Shown: one piece after another, positions 45,242-55,166 of the stretch | How positions within the stretch are numbered: the first letter of the stretch is position 1 | Layout of the letters: every line of letters begins with the position of its first letter | NCBI RefSeq assembly: GCF_002994745.2 | Contig: NC_037092.1 | Coordinates: 23,213,001 to 23,277,000 of the forward strand | Direction of reading: 5' to 3' | Source of the DNA: Rosa chinensis | Taxonomy: Eukaryota > Streptophyta > Magnoliopsida > Rosales > Rosaceae | Length of the DNA: 64,000 nt | Notes under the pieces: model-generated | What the model was told of the DNA's origin: nothing | Database searches by the model: none | The model's input: the letters and a program-made list of their open reading frames with translations, nothing else | Program-made: the position numbers and the translations under genes

Positions 45242-47639
45242 GAGGGCTATTCTATCAATAGAAGTTAGATTGGGTAAATGTGGTTAAAAAACTCTTAGTG
45301 GAGCAAGTGGACAATTTTTAGACTAAAATTGGGTAAGTGGTCACGGGGTCAGATGAAAGAAATGACCACAATAAGTTCTTTTCTTTAATTACTGACTCAT
45401 AAAAAGTTTTCCCAACCTGTAATAAATTCGTGTTATTAACTAAATGGTAGGGGAGGGGGTTGGAAATTGGATTAGGACTATATTAAAGAGTTAAAGACAA
45501 ATGTTCGTCTTATTAAAGACAGTTTGGGCCGGCACATATTACTTTGTACTTACTAGGTCTAGCCAGTTTCTGGGCCACATCTGTCGATTTGTCCAAAAAC
45601 CAACCAAAACCCAAAAATTGCTAGGTTAATTGGGCCAACTATGTTGATTGACCTGTGAAAATTGAACCATATATAGCAAGAAGTTCCAAACCCGCAAATA
45701 AATAGAAGACGATGAGACGCAGAAAGGAGGATCACCATCCTTTCCAAGCAGAGAGGCTGAAGATACCGAGATAAAATTTAATTAGCGCCTACACCACCCT
45801 CAAGATGCTCGACATCACACGGAGGTGACGTTGCAGTCGAAAATGTAAATGCCACCCTAGCTAGATTGAAAACTTAAAGATGGCCACGAAATGAGACTCA
45901 AGAAAAGAGTGCTATGTAGCTCTCTCTTCTCTCTCCAGGTTTATTCGACCGTGGGAAAGTGAGATCCAAAGCTCTCAACCATTCTCATGAGAATATGGAA
46001 TGGAGACAAAGTGCCCATAGGCATTAATTTCCCAACGTGCTTGTACGACCTTCAACTAATTAATATGGACTCCCGTGCATGTACCAAGCTGGAAAATACT
46101 TAAAACCAAACGACCACGCCAGTTTGAACCCGTGTATTAAAACTCTGTATATTGTACGCAGTCTAAATTTATGTTTTAACCGTTCAATAGTTAAATCAAC
46201 ATTTAAAAATCATCTCTGAATGTTGATCTTTAAATGTTGATTTAATTTTTGAACAGTTAAATATTAAATTTAGACTGTCCAATGTATATAAATAAAAGAA
46301 ATTTTGGATACATAGGGTGCATGTCAATTTAGATGTAAGTATTTTCTTTATTCAAAATTTTAAAAGATGCAAGGCCACAAGAGAGAGAAAAATACATCGG
46401 CAACTTGCATGTCACGACACAGTGACACTAATTAGTTCCTATATATGTTGTCATCACAACCCTACATAATTAAGCCAATGCGTGCCCGTACATATATACA
46501 GCCCTCACTCATGTAAATATCATGTATGCATTAATGGTAACGGGACCCTCGCTAATAATCGAACACAATGAAGACGACTCGGAAACTAAGGCTGTGTTTG
46601 TTTCACAGATTTTGGGCATTGAGAAAGGAATGACATTCCTTTCCTGTGTTTGGGAGTGACAATAGAAGGGAAAATGCTTCCCAGTGGAAAGGAAAAAGAG
46701 GTGGAAAATGATTCCCCCCAATCCACCCAGGATCCACTTTCCCAATGGAAAAGAAAATGATTCATTTCCTTTCCACAAACCAAACAAAGCCTAAAAGTCT
46801 TCAAGCATGAGTCTTAGGCTCTTAGCCTTCCAGCGTTCATGATTCAATATATAAATGCCGGGGCGGATTCAAATTTGCTCACTACTTTTATTTCATGGTG
46901 ATATCACAATCCTATTAAAATTTAACACATCATGTATAATTAATTTAACACTTAAATTTTTTTTTTTTAATAAAACATCATGATTAACTATATTAAGCCC
47001 GGGGAAGGTAGACAATCCAAATAGTCTAAAGTCTAAACAATTTGCTAAAGAGAACCCAGTCGAAAAAAACAATTTGCTAAAGAGAATAGTCAAGTACTCA
47101 ACAGTAACTGAGAGAGAGAGAGAGAGAGAGTTTTACATACATGCTTGTAACATGGCAGATCTGATCATCGCCAGCAGTAATACAATTGCCGCAGGTGACG
47201 TTATTCTTAGCTTCGGGGTCTGTTGAGGTAGTATCAATCCATCCAGATGCTTCGCTGCTACAAGGATCTGCAATGAAATTCCGGTCCTTCCCCAATGTCT
47301 TTCCAATGATCTTTAAAGCTTGTACTGCGTACATAAACATTGTTAAAATGGCACAAGTTAATTATTAATAAACACCATCGTCACAAATAATATATACATA
47401 TATCACAGATATATGACTTAAGAGTACAGAAACCTAAACAAGATCAAACTATATATCATATGAATCTCTGCCATCGAAAAAAAATATCATATGAATCTCT
47501 GTCTCTGTCTCTCTCGCTCGCTCTCATATATACTTACCTTCATGTTCTGATAATCGAGTAGCTCCGAGAGCAAAGCTTGCAAAGATAACCAGCAAGATAG
47601 AATAAACAAGAAGCCTAGGGAAGAAGAATCTGTAACTCA
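29252..47639 (-). CDS. Gene A: LRR-VIII-2 malectin receptor-like kinase, 24 exons, one-base frameshift in exon 1
   Basis: A cell-surface receptor kinase of the At1g53430/At1g53440/At1g07650 type. Exons by eye: 47538-47639, 47141-47324, 39484-39555, 39277-39345, 38919-38990, 38762-38830, 38535-38606, 38344-38415, 38184-38255, 38020-38091, 37865-37933, 36782-36853, 36161-36220, 35321-35380, 34004-34039, 33818-33855, 32464-32867, 32071-32269, 31475-31627, 31081-31199, 30736-30946, 30360-30597, 29883-30033, 29252-29644. All have GT/AG ends. Order: signal peptide, LRR N-cap, about ten LRRs (one per 69-72-nt exon), malectin domain (SLRINCGG ... RRIFDVYIQ), TM helix ([20 protein letters not shown]), and kinase with [29 protein letters not shown] and [12 protein letters not shown]. 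It is an RD kinase. Exons sum to 3059 nt, one short of 1020 codons. The shift lies in exon 1, where ATCTTGCAAGC lacks a T against the expected IFASFA reading. Otherwise intact. Confidence 0.92.
33850..34003. other. Gene A intron between the 36-nt and 38-nt micro-exons
   Basis: Exons 15 (34004-34039, [11 protein letters not shown]) and 16 (33818-33855, [12 protein letters not shown]) are only 36 and 38 nt long. They encode the cysteine-containing linker between the last LRR and malectin. Both are flanked by canonical GT/AG sites and keep the frame into the malectin exon. Automated gene finders often miss such small exons. Confidence 0.75.
34100..35291. mobile_element. PIF/Harbinger-type non-autonomous element in a gene A intron
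   Basis: It has perfect 13-bp terminal inverted repeats, GGGGGGTGTATTG at the left and CAATACACCCCCC at the right, with the 3-bp duplication TAA outside both (34097-34099 and 35292-35294). A 3-bp TWA duplication is the Harbinger mark. Subterminal sequence is also inverted (TATGGAATT / ATCCAAATAC region, repeated AGTCTATCAAAGTT). No transposase is seen. Length is 1192 bp. Confidence 0.88.
40040..40650. other. Poly-T led repeat-derived DNA, possibly LINE-like
   Basis: A poly-T tract at 40045-40070 is followed by GAATGAAGGCATCGCG and, further on, CCACC/GACAAC-rich sequence. The similar style of sequence resumes after the solo LTR at 42265. I see no reverse transcriptase motif, so the class is a guess. 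Confidence 0.3.
40651..42264 (+). mobile_element. Solo LTR, about 1.6 kb, in gene A intron 2
   Basis: It starts TGTGAGATCCCGAATTTTG and ends CAGGGCGTGACA, with TG...CA borders. Flanking pentamers are CATCG (40646-40650) and CACCG (42265-42269), four of five identical. On the plus strand there is a TATATATAG at 41000, with a CT-rich leader behind it and AATAAAG at about 42051, as expected for U3-R-U5 in plus orientation. The flanks on both sides look like one interrupted sequence. No internal element remains, so it is a recombination product. Confidence 0.65.
41000..41007 (+). promoter_or_regulatory. TATA box of the solo LTR
   Basis: TATATATA precedes AGGACTCAGCCC and a CT-rich stretch at 41030-41110. 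It would drive plus-strand transcription, antisense to gene A. Activity is unknown. Confidence 0.45.
42265..43856. other. Unclassified repeat-derived DNA within intron 2
   Basis: Fragments with CCGCC/CACCG-rich phrases (42265-42500), poly-T tracts (42610-42640) and a TGG/GGTGG-rich stretch (42990-43480) look like remnants of non-LTR retroelements. A poly-A tract at 43687-43703 follows. No intact frame is present. Confidence 0.3.
44192..44462. repeat. Tandem array of a 22-23-bp unit
   Basis: About twelve units of AATCATATTATTGCCTCCCAG with small changes. The related phrase TATTGCCCCCCAATA occurs dispersed in the sister element at 960-1190. Confidence 0.9.
44752..45160 (+). pseudogene. Captured fragment of an anthranilate phosphoribosyltransferase-like gene
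   Basis: After a stop at 44749-44751 the plus strand is open for 136 codons up to the AG repeat. It encodes [71 protein letters not shown] and [15 protein letters not shown]. This resembles plant proteins related to anthranilate phosphoribosyltransferase (At1g70570-like, from memory). There is no ATG at the right place, and the 3' end runs into (AG)n. It lies in a gene A intron on the opposite strand. It is a transposed gene fragment, GC-rich compared with its surroundings. Confidence 0.68.
45161..45238. repeat. (AG)39 microsatellite
   Basis: Uninterrupted AG dinucleotides over 78 bases at the end of the captured fragment. Likely highly variable in length. Confidence 0.98.
46185..46275. repeat. 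Short inverted repeat (hairpin)
   Basis: AGTTAAATCAACATTTAAA near 46192 and its near-complement TTTAAATGTTGATTTAA near 46230 form a hairpin of about 17 bp each side. It is probably a MITE remnant. Confidence 0.6.
46590..46791. mobile_element. Harbinger-type MITE, 202 bp
   Basis: The ends are GGCTGTGTTTG and, in reverse complement, GGCTTTGTTTG. TAA lies outside both (46587-46589 and 46792-46794). The interior is largely self-complementary with GGAAA/TTTCC phrases. It lies in intron 2 of gene A. Confidence 0.8.
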
Positions 47640-47717
47640 TATTTTGGCCGGTGGCCAAAACGTTTAACATTTGAAGGGAATTTCTAGTGCCCGGCCAGGA
47701 CGAGATAAAATGCTGAG

Positions 47718-47724
47718 TTATATA
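47718..47724 (-). promoter_or_regulatory. Candidate TATA box of gene A
   Basis: The minus strand reads CTTATATAACTC, placing TATATAA about 80 nt upstream of the ATG at 47639. This is a normal distance for a plant gene with a short leader. Confidence 0.5.
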
Positions 47725-49627
47725 AGTTGAACTGATCGATAAGTCTAGATGAAAGAAGTAATGGGTTAAAAAAGAAATTGGTTACAGAGATTCAGAGAAT
47801 GAGGTCGCTCACCAAAGTCAATTCTAGTGTTTCTGTGTATCCCGTGGGTAACCTACAGCGACTTTGCTACTTGTGAAGCTAGATTGAATAAACAATGAAC
47901 ACGTATCTGACTATCACTCATGTCTTTCTCATCAAGTCTATGCATGCCGGTTGCTCATTTGCTTTTAATACAATTAATTACCTTGGTTATTTTTTTGTTT
48001 GTTTGATGAAATCACACTTTTTTGAAACATATATGTAAAAATATAAATACAAAAGAACCTTTTTTTTTTTTTAATCAAATCAACGACTCATATGTTACAA
48101 CTAGTATTCCGTGAATCAAACTCGCGATGTCTTACTTGCGAAGAGGAGACTTATGTCAGTGGACCAAATGATATTGAACAAATATAAAAGAATTTTAAAT
48201 GAGTAAAACAGAACATTAATTTGCATAGTGACATGAGGAAAAGCCGAAAAGGTATCCAAATGAATCGATGAGTGACATGCATGGGAGTTTCCACACACGC
48301 AATTTTGATTAATTTGCAGTCTAAAATTACTCCGCTACTTTGAAAAGATGGAATCCAAGTCAATTATGAATATCAATTCCAGAAACTGTACTATAAACGG
48401 GCCTCTATGTGGGGCCTCTGTACTTTTAGGCAATTATTCATTTCTAGACACATTTGATTATCATTATTTGGAGTATGCTTTTGAGAAGCAAACTTCTTAG
48501 TCTCAACTCTCAACCAACCAAATTTCTGCTTACGTTTCTGCATGCACAAGTGGGAATCAATTAAATATGGATGGTAGACCGTAGACCACATAGAATTTCA
48601 TATTGTCTTTAATTTTTTGTAAGTAAAGTTAAAGTGTATGGCATGGTGGATGAATATTTCATAAGAAAATAACGGGTTTTAACTCTCTCCAAACATGCAT
48701 ACACGTAACTTAAAGAGTTCATTTCAAAAAGAATACTTTGGTATTCAGTATTCTACGTGAAATATAGACTTCTTTTTTTTTTTTTTTAAGTCAGAAAGGT
48801 CAATCATTATATAAAATTCAGCAAGCAGTACAATAACACCACATTTCTGAGAGTTGATAATAAGAATTGTTACTTAGAGCAAAATCCACCCCTAATATAA
48901 AAGCAAACTACCTAGCACATTATTAGCACACCTACATTTTAAGATTAAGCTTAAAATAAGGAAAACTAGACCTCCGAAGAGGATTAAAAGAGACAATGAA
49001 GCTTCTAATTTCCTTGTGGATCTCTTCACTCAAATAAGAAGGAAAAATAAACATATTAGTTTAATTAGTAAATAAATTATAAAATAGAAAGTTATAATTG
49101 TAGATAGTAATATTAGTTTAATTAATACACTAGGAGCCACATAGCACCTATTTTTATCTATTTAAGTAATTTAACGATCAGTTTGCTAGTTTCCCTGATC
49201 CCACTCAGTGTTCCCTTTCATTTGGTTCGTGCACTTCAACCTATCTAGACTCTCTCTCCTTATATTTTAGAAGTGGGCGAGACATAGGGTGGTAATAATG
49301 GCTCTATATAATTTGCTTTGTTCACCCTTACTCTCCAATTAATGAGAAAAAGAAGAACAAGATATATTATAAAACCAAAGAAAGAATAAAAAGGAAAACA
49401 AGAAAACAAAATATTAAGATGCATTTATTTGATAAAAAAAGAAGAAGAAGAAGAAGATGCAGACGTTGTAGAGAACTCTCATATCACCACCGCACCACCA
49501 TTCTAAACTCTTATGCCTCCAATGATCAAGTTCCTTGTCTCTGTAGGTACAATTCTTGTACAAGTCGTATTGGCATTCCCATACAAAGCTCCCAGACTCT
49601 TTACTGATCTCAGGAAAACAGGTAAAT

Positions 49628-49689
49628 GCATTTGCATAAGCATGGGATTGCAACATGTGCATTTGCATAAGCATGGGATTGCAACATGT
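49628..49689. repeat. Perfect tandem duplication of 31 bp
   Basis: GCATTTGCATAAGCATGGGA followed by TTGCAACATGT occurs twice in a row (49628-49658 and 49659-49689) without a difference. This indicates a recent slippage or duplication event. Confidence 0.95.
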
Positions 49690-49983
49690 GTTGCAATCCC
49701 CGAGTCTGCAGTCAGTTTCTTGTGGAGTTCGTTTTTGGAAAGTAGTTTTTTGATTCTTTGTATTTACGTTTTTAAAAAGTCTTCTGATGGTTAAAATCAT
49801 AGTATTGATGTCCTAGGGGTTTTTTTAGGACGTGCCTATTCCTAATTGATTTCCCTTAAGATTTGTGGAGTTCCTATAAGGGAAGTTTCTTTCCTAATTA
49901 ATGTTTATTAGGGTAAAATCTTTTCATAGAGAGGGTGTTGCCGTCAGCTGCATATAGATTGACCATTATACACGGTCAAAGGC

Positions 49984-50483
49984 TGTTAATGTTTGGATCC
50001 GTTGGGGATCTAATTAACGATAAGTAAAGAGGGACAGAGGGCGACACAAGCGAAGTATAGTGGTTCACCTCCCGCCTTAGCGGGAGACTACATCCACTTG
50101 AAAGCTTATACTAGTGTGTCGAGCCTTGCGGCCCAAGTGCATTACAAAGTGTGTAATGGAGTGTGTTGGCTTGTGTTTAAGTGGGAGGAGGCATTCCTTT
50201 TATAGGTGAAGGAAGCCATCTCCTTTACATGGTTTTCAATGTGGGACAAGCAACAACTATTTCTAATCTAGAAAGCCTATTTGTGAGGGCATGTTGACAA
50301 GGCCGGAAAGGTGGGTTCCCGGCGACAGATTTGCGACTTCCGGATACCGTAGCGTAGCTTGAACATAAGGCTACAAGATGCATGTCTCGGTTGGGCCTCA
50401 CCATGGCTTGTGGGTGTCCCAAAGAGGGTGTTACTTATGCTTGGTGATATAGTAAATACTCCATATTGTTGGAGGTATGTACA
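49984..50483 (-). repeat. Left LTR (3' in sense) of the young element
   Basis: 500 bp, TGTTAATGTTT to GGTATGTACA. It contains TATAAAAGG on the minus strand (rc of about 50197-50205), as does the right copy. Confidence 0.95.
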
Positions 50484-50999
50484 AGTCCCCGAAGTCCCCA
50501 AGTAAGAGGAGCTTCTTGGTTGGGGAGTTATAACCACGAAGTCATCAAGCATAAGTAACCGGGCGGCACGGAGCCCCTACAAGTCCCCGAACTCCGTAAG
50601 CAAGAAGGGACTCATTAACCTGCACAACAAAGACAAAAAACAGGCATATGTAGAATGCTCGTTGCATTGGGCAACAAATGTGAGTTGCAATGATATGCGT
50701 TGGGATATATGAACGTATGGGGTGCGTGATACATGTTGATGTATACATGCGAATGGCGCCGAGTACGATCAATTATGACGTACAAACTCGAGAGCGCGTA
50801 TGGTCGTGTGAGCATATGGATTGCATATGATAAATGTAAGTTGTATGAGCGCTGCGAAGGTAAGCGTTTGTAATTCGTGAATGATGAATACGTGAACGCT
50901 TAAGTTTGTTTGGTTGTCGCTCGTGTTAATGGAACGCTAAAAGAATTCAATTTGTCACGGGCGACAGATGGTAGAAGAATTCAATGTTCCATTAACGTG

Positions 51000-51790
51000 T
51001 TGTGTGTCGAGTAGACATGAGTGTAAAGCTCGAGGATTGCCGGGCAGGCATGAGCGGAAAAGTCAGGGTTGCCGGGAAGGCATGAGCGGGAAGCTCGGGG
51101 GTTGCCGGGAAGGCATGAGCGGAAACTCGTGAGCGGAAGCTCGTGGGTGCCGGGAAGGCATGAGCGGGAAGCTCGTGGGTGCCGGGAAGGCATGAGCGGG
51201 AAGCTCGGGGTGCCGGGAAGGCATGAGCGGAAAGCTCGTGAGCGGAAGCTCAAGGGTTGCCGGGAAGGCATGAGCGGAAGCTCGGGGTGCCGGGAAGGCA
51301 TGAGCGGAAGCTCATGGGTGCCGGGAAGGCATGAGCGGAAAGCTCGTGAGCGGAAGCTCAAGGGTTGCCGGGAAGGCATGAGCGGAAGCTCGGGGTGCCG
51401 GGAAGGCATGAGCGGAAAGCTCGTGAGCGGAAGCTCAAGGGTTGCCGGGAAGGCATGAGCGGAAGCTCGGGGTGCCGGGAAGGCATGAGCGGAAGCTCGT
51501 GGGTGCCGGGAAGGCATGAGCGGAAGCTCGGGGTGCCGGGAAGGCATGAGCGGAAGCTCGGGGTGCCGGGAAGGCATGAGCGGAAGCTCGGGGTGCCGGG
51601 AAGGCATGAGCGGAAGCTCGGGGTGCCGGGAAGGCATGAGCGGAAGCTCGGGGGTGCCGGGAAGGCATGAGCGGAAAGCTCGTGAGCGAAAGCTCAAGGG
51701 TTGCCGGGAAGGCATGAGCGGAAGCTCGGGGTGCCGAGAAGGCATGAGCGGAAGCTCGGCGGTGCCGCTGAGGCACTAACGGGTAGCTCG
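51000..51790. repeat. 30-bp tandem array in the young LTR element
   Basis: The unit GGTGCCGGGAAGGCATGAGC plus GGAAGCTCGG repeats with an exact period of 30 from about 51520 to 51650. To the left it appears in longer variants that insert CGTGAGCGGAAGCTCAAGGG. Because 30 is a multiple of three, long open frames appear on both strands; they are by-products of the repeat. Confidence 0.95.
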
Positions 51791-53469
51791 ATGGTGATGC
51801 CCTGAGGCATGAGCGTTGCCGTTGCTAATTATGCTGGGCTGTATGTATAAGTCCCCGAAGTCCCCAGTCAAGGAGGGTGTTCTTGCGGGTTGATACCAAA
51901 GCGTAGCTTTGTGCCGTATATGAAGCATAATTAGTGCGAGTGCGTCGTCCATCTAGAATTGGTTGGAGCGAACGCTTTTGCCCTTTCGGGTGGGCCCCTG
52001 CTAGGCCCAGCGAGGAGTCCCCACTCCTGGTTATAGACCTCCGGATGGTCGGAAAGTTGTTTGATGAGGGGAGCTGCGCGGAGCAGAGGGTGTTGGGTAG
52101 CGAGCCCAATCTTAGATACCTACGCGTCGGGGTTAACTGCCGGATCAATGGCTGCCGTGGGCCGTGTTAACTAGTCCCTTGCTGTTTTCTCGAAGGAGAA
52201 AAGCTTGACTGCAATGCCGCGTAGCGGTCATTGTCATTATGAGGCGTTGCCTTACCGCTTGGCGGTTGAATGAAAAATGATAAACACATAGAGCAAGTAA
52301 TAATATTTTGTTCGAGTGTCCCATACTTATTTAATTTTGCAATTAAAATAGAAGCATGGCATATGTGTATAGCATGTATTTGTAATGTGGATGCTAATAT
52401 CATTTTTGCATTTTGTAAACATGCTTAGAGATCATTGAGATCAATATTTGAAGCATGGCATATCTAGCATGTGAGACCTAGAAAGTGTTGCCAAATCTAC
52501 GAAATGTTGTAAGCATGCTTAAAAGTTTATGTAAGCATGTAAAAGCATATCAAGTGTGATAGATTGTAGGCATGCTTAGAAGTAGTAAAAGCATGGTATT
52601 GGCATGGCGGTAGCTCAAATTGAAAGAGCGTAAAATGTAAGATATAGTGACTTATCTTATGCCGATTTGGAGGTTAGCGGAGTTGGCCGAGCATGACGGT
52701 CTATTGCTTGTGGCGGATAAAGTACTCCGATAATACCCGTCAACTCGTAGTTGAGGTATGCATGGTTGATGGAAATAGTTGAATTTCCTTGAAACAAAAT
52801 AGATGATTAGGACATGAGTACGTAAAATCAACACAAATAATTTGCATATGTACGTTGATGAGATTTTAGGCAAAGTGTATATGTAGTAGCAGCTGACGGC
52901 AAAATGACATGAAATTTTTGATGGAGTTTAACATGTCAAATGTGCAAATATGTATTGGACAATGAGATATGGTCGCAGGAGCATACGTGTGAGATGCAAT
53001 GGGCCTGATTTGAACATTCGCCACGCTAACAACAAAAAGGCCACAAATATAATTGCGTGCCTAGTATTGACGGGTGCACTAATGAAGCAAATGATAAAAC
53101 CATGTAGTAGAATGACATTGATCATTTATGAATGTTAAATACTGACAAGTATTTTAAACAAACCATTTAAGCATGTGACCCAAGTATTCATGACAGTTTT
53201 GACTAATTCTTACTGGAAGAATGTGGTCATTAATGATGCCCTGTCAAATGCATAGAAAGTAGGTGATCCAAGTCTTTCATATATTGACATATGTATGGTG
53301 ACACATGCAGCGTGATTACCAATATATAATTAACATGAAAAGCATGTGGTCGACACATGCACGTGTGTTGCAGGTGTGCAGAGAAGCATACTTTACGTGA
53401 ATAACCAGAGAAAGAGACGAGAAGACTTATCTCGATGGGTGGCCTTGCTGCATATGAACCCAGTGAAGA

Positions 53470-55145
53470 GACCGGGTGCTCAAATCGGGAAGATTGAAAA
53501 TGGACGCTCGGAAACGTGAAACTCTGCCAGAGATCGCAGGTTTGGGAGGACTAAAGCTCCGCTGGTCGCTGGGTTTTGGAGCTCCGCCTGTCCAGATTTC
53601 GATGCCGACGATGGAGCTTGGCGGTGCCGACGCGCTGCCAATCCTGGGCGGAGATGCTCAGCGGTGAAGATGCTCGGCGGAGGTTTTGCCGCTGAGGGTG
53701 CTCTGGCGGAGTAGCTGGCAGCGGTGCCTAGCTACTGTGGAGTTGTGCTGGCGGAGGGAGAAGTTCGGCGGGGGAAGAAGTCCGGCGGTGGCCTCCTGTG
53801 GTGTTTGGAACTCAGCGGAGGTTTGGAGCTCAGCGGAGACCCGGTTCGATGGTTGGCAGCCATGATTGGAGTTCGGAGGCCGCTTGATGGAAGGTTGGCG
53901 GTGCAAGGTCGGCGGTGATCTACCGCCGGAGACGCTGAGGCGGGTCTAGAGCTCGGCGGATGATCCAAGTGCGGCGGAGACGCCGAGTAAAGCGGAGCAC
54001 TTGGCCAGCGAGGGTGTTCGCCGGCGAAGGAGGTTGGGCGGTGGTTCCCTAGCGGAGCGGAGAGGAGATCTCGTTCAGCGGATAGTTTGCAACTATGACG
54101 CAGTGGCGGTAAGTGACCGCTGAATGGTGCACTGATCACCTTCAGGATACTCAACTAAAACCGCTGGCGGTGCCTCTTAACGTTGATAGCCAGCGGTGGC
54201 TCTTGGTCAGCGGCGTGTGTGGTCAGCGAGTATGCGCGCAGCGGTGACCAACCTTGCACCCAGTGGAGCATGCTCAGCGGGTATGGCGGAGCGGGGGAGT
54301 TTGGCGGGGTGTTAGCCGCTGATGGTAGCTGGCGGTTCCGCTCATGGCAAGTAGCTGGAGGACTGATGCAAACTGATCTGCAAATGGGTGTCCATAGTTG
54401 CAGGTTCTATGCTTTCTAGCCGGCGGCGCACTGGCGGGGCCGCTGAGGTTGGCTAGCGGAAGCTCGGAGTGTTGCTTATCAGCGGAAGTGGAGCTCTCGA
54501 GTGGTGGAGTTCCTGGCCGGCGGAGCGGGGCTATCGCTTGGGTCAGCGGTGGTGCTTGGCGGAGAAAGCCTTGCCGCTGAAGTTTGCCGCCGAAGTTTTT
54601 TGCCGCTGGGATTTGCTAGCGGGAGATGGCCGGTGGACTGCTGCAGATGGCGCGCCAAAGATTGGCGGAGGATCTCGGCGGCGCTGAAGCTGGCGGAAGA
54701 AGCTGCTCGGCGGAGCTCGGAAGAGGAGCTGCGGAGCGGCGATGAAATTGATCGAAGTTGCCAGCGGTGAAGTTGATCGGAGCTTGCAGCGAGATGTGCA
54801 GCGGAGCAAATCATCATCTTCATGCCTTGTTGTTGGGTGCCCAGAGAAGATTTCTGGGTGTCCAGCAAATTTTTTTTTTTTTGGTTGGCGTTGACCAAGT
54901 GTATAGTTCAGCGTTGACCTTTTTTGAGTTGGGCGTTGACCAAAAGTTGATCAAGCCTTGATGGGCGTTGACCGGCTCCGTCGGGCGTTGACCAGACGTT
55001 GACCGGACCCTATGGGCGTTGACCGACTCCGCCGGGCGTTGACCAGCCATGTTGGGCGTTGACCGGCCCTAATTTGATGTTGAATGAGCGTCGACTCGAC
55101 ATTTTCGGGTCAAAGTTCGTGGTAGGTGACGAAGCCTTTGTGTTG
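53470..55145. other. GC-rich region of the young LTR element, no firm coding
   Basis: The stretch is dense in GGCGG, CAGCGG and CTGGCGG phrases and is open in several frames on both strands, with low-complexity alanine/glycine/serine-rich translations. GGGCGTTGACC recurs several times at 54900-55080. None of the translations resembles a known protein. It occupies the place where gag would lie in the sense direction. Confidence 0.5.
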
Positions 55146-55147
55146 GC

Positions 55148-55166
55148 TTCCCACAGACGGCGCCAA
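55148..55166 (-). other. Primer-binding site of the young LTR element
   Basis: The minus strand reads TTGGCGCCGTCTGTGGGAA next to the right LTR. This is the same as in the Tat element at 27846-27865. Confidence 0.85.

Larger units (their letters stand above)
43857..45350. mobile_element. Mutator-like element (Pack-MULE type) with captured phosphoribosyltransferase-like exon
   Basis: The left end has ATCATTTACCCAATTTT and then GCCCACTTACCC. The right end, in reverse complement, has ACCACTTACCCAATTTT and then GTCCACTTGCTCC. These are long imperfect inverted repeats with the order and wording of the element at 640-1860. The interior has a CCGG-rich block, a 22-bp tandem array (44192-44462), a coding-like host exon (44752-45160) and an (AG)39 run. 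No transposase is seen and the target duplication was not resolved, so the superfamily is an inference. Confidence 0.65.
39556..47140. other. Giant intron 2 of gene A, filled with transposons
   Basis: Exon 2 ends CATGTTACAAGCAT and exon 3 begins ATCTCTGAAAGC. Joined, they read [20 protein letters not shown], which is continuous LRR-VIII-2 protein. The 7.6 kb between them hold a solo LTR (40651-42264), unclassified repeat-derived DNA (42265-43856), a Mutator-like element (43857-45350) and a MITE (46590-46791). A poly-pyrimidine (CT)n tract follows the exon 2 donor directly (minus strand; 47111-47130). The remaining parts are AT-rich without coding potential. Confidence 0.85.
47640..49983. other. 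Upstream region of gene A
   Basis: The first few hundred bases hold the likely promoter. Further up are poly-T-led repeat-like pieces (48060-48075 and 48773-48787, each followed by sequence resembling retroelement tails) and AT-rich single-copy-like DNA. No gene was recognised. Open frames near 49410-49800 on both strands overlap the direct duplication at 49628-49689 and show no family features. Confidence 0.5.

Noticed and set aside
44815..45243. Arginine/glutamate repeat tail (RERERE) as part of a protein
   Set aside because: It is the translation of the (AG)39 microsatellite; only the part before 45160 resembles a protein.
50981..51779. Long open frames on both strands (up to 254 codons) rich in PSRHPELPLM or GREGMSGSSG repeats
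   Set aside because: They are direct products of a 30-bp tandem array whose period is a multiple of three. All frames on both strands stay open, and no domain is recognisable.
53476..54770. Several GC-rich open frames (60-140 codons) on both strands in the young LTR element, considered as gag
   Set aside because: The translations are low in complexity, with no zinc knuckle, gag domain or consistent strand. They arise from the lack of AT-rich stops in GGCGG-rich DNA.
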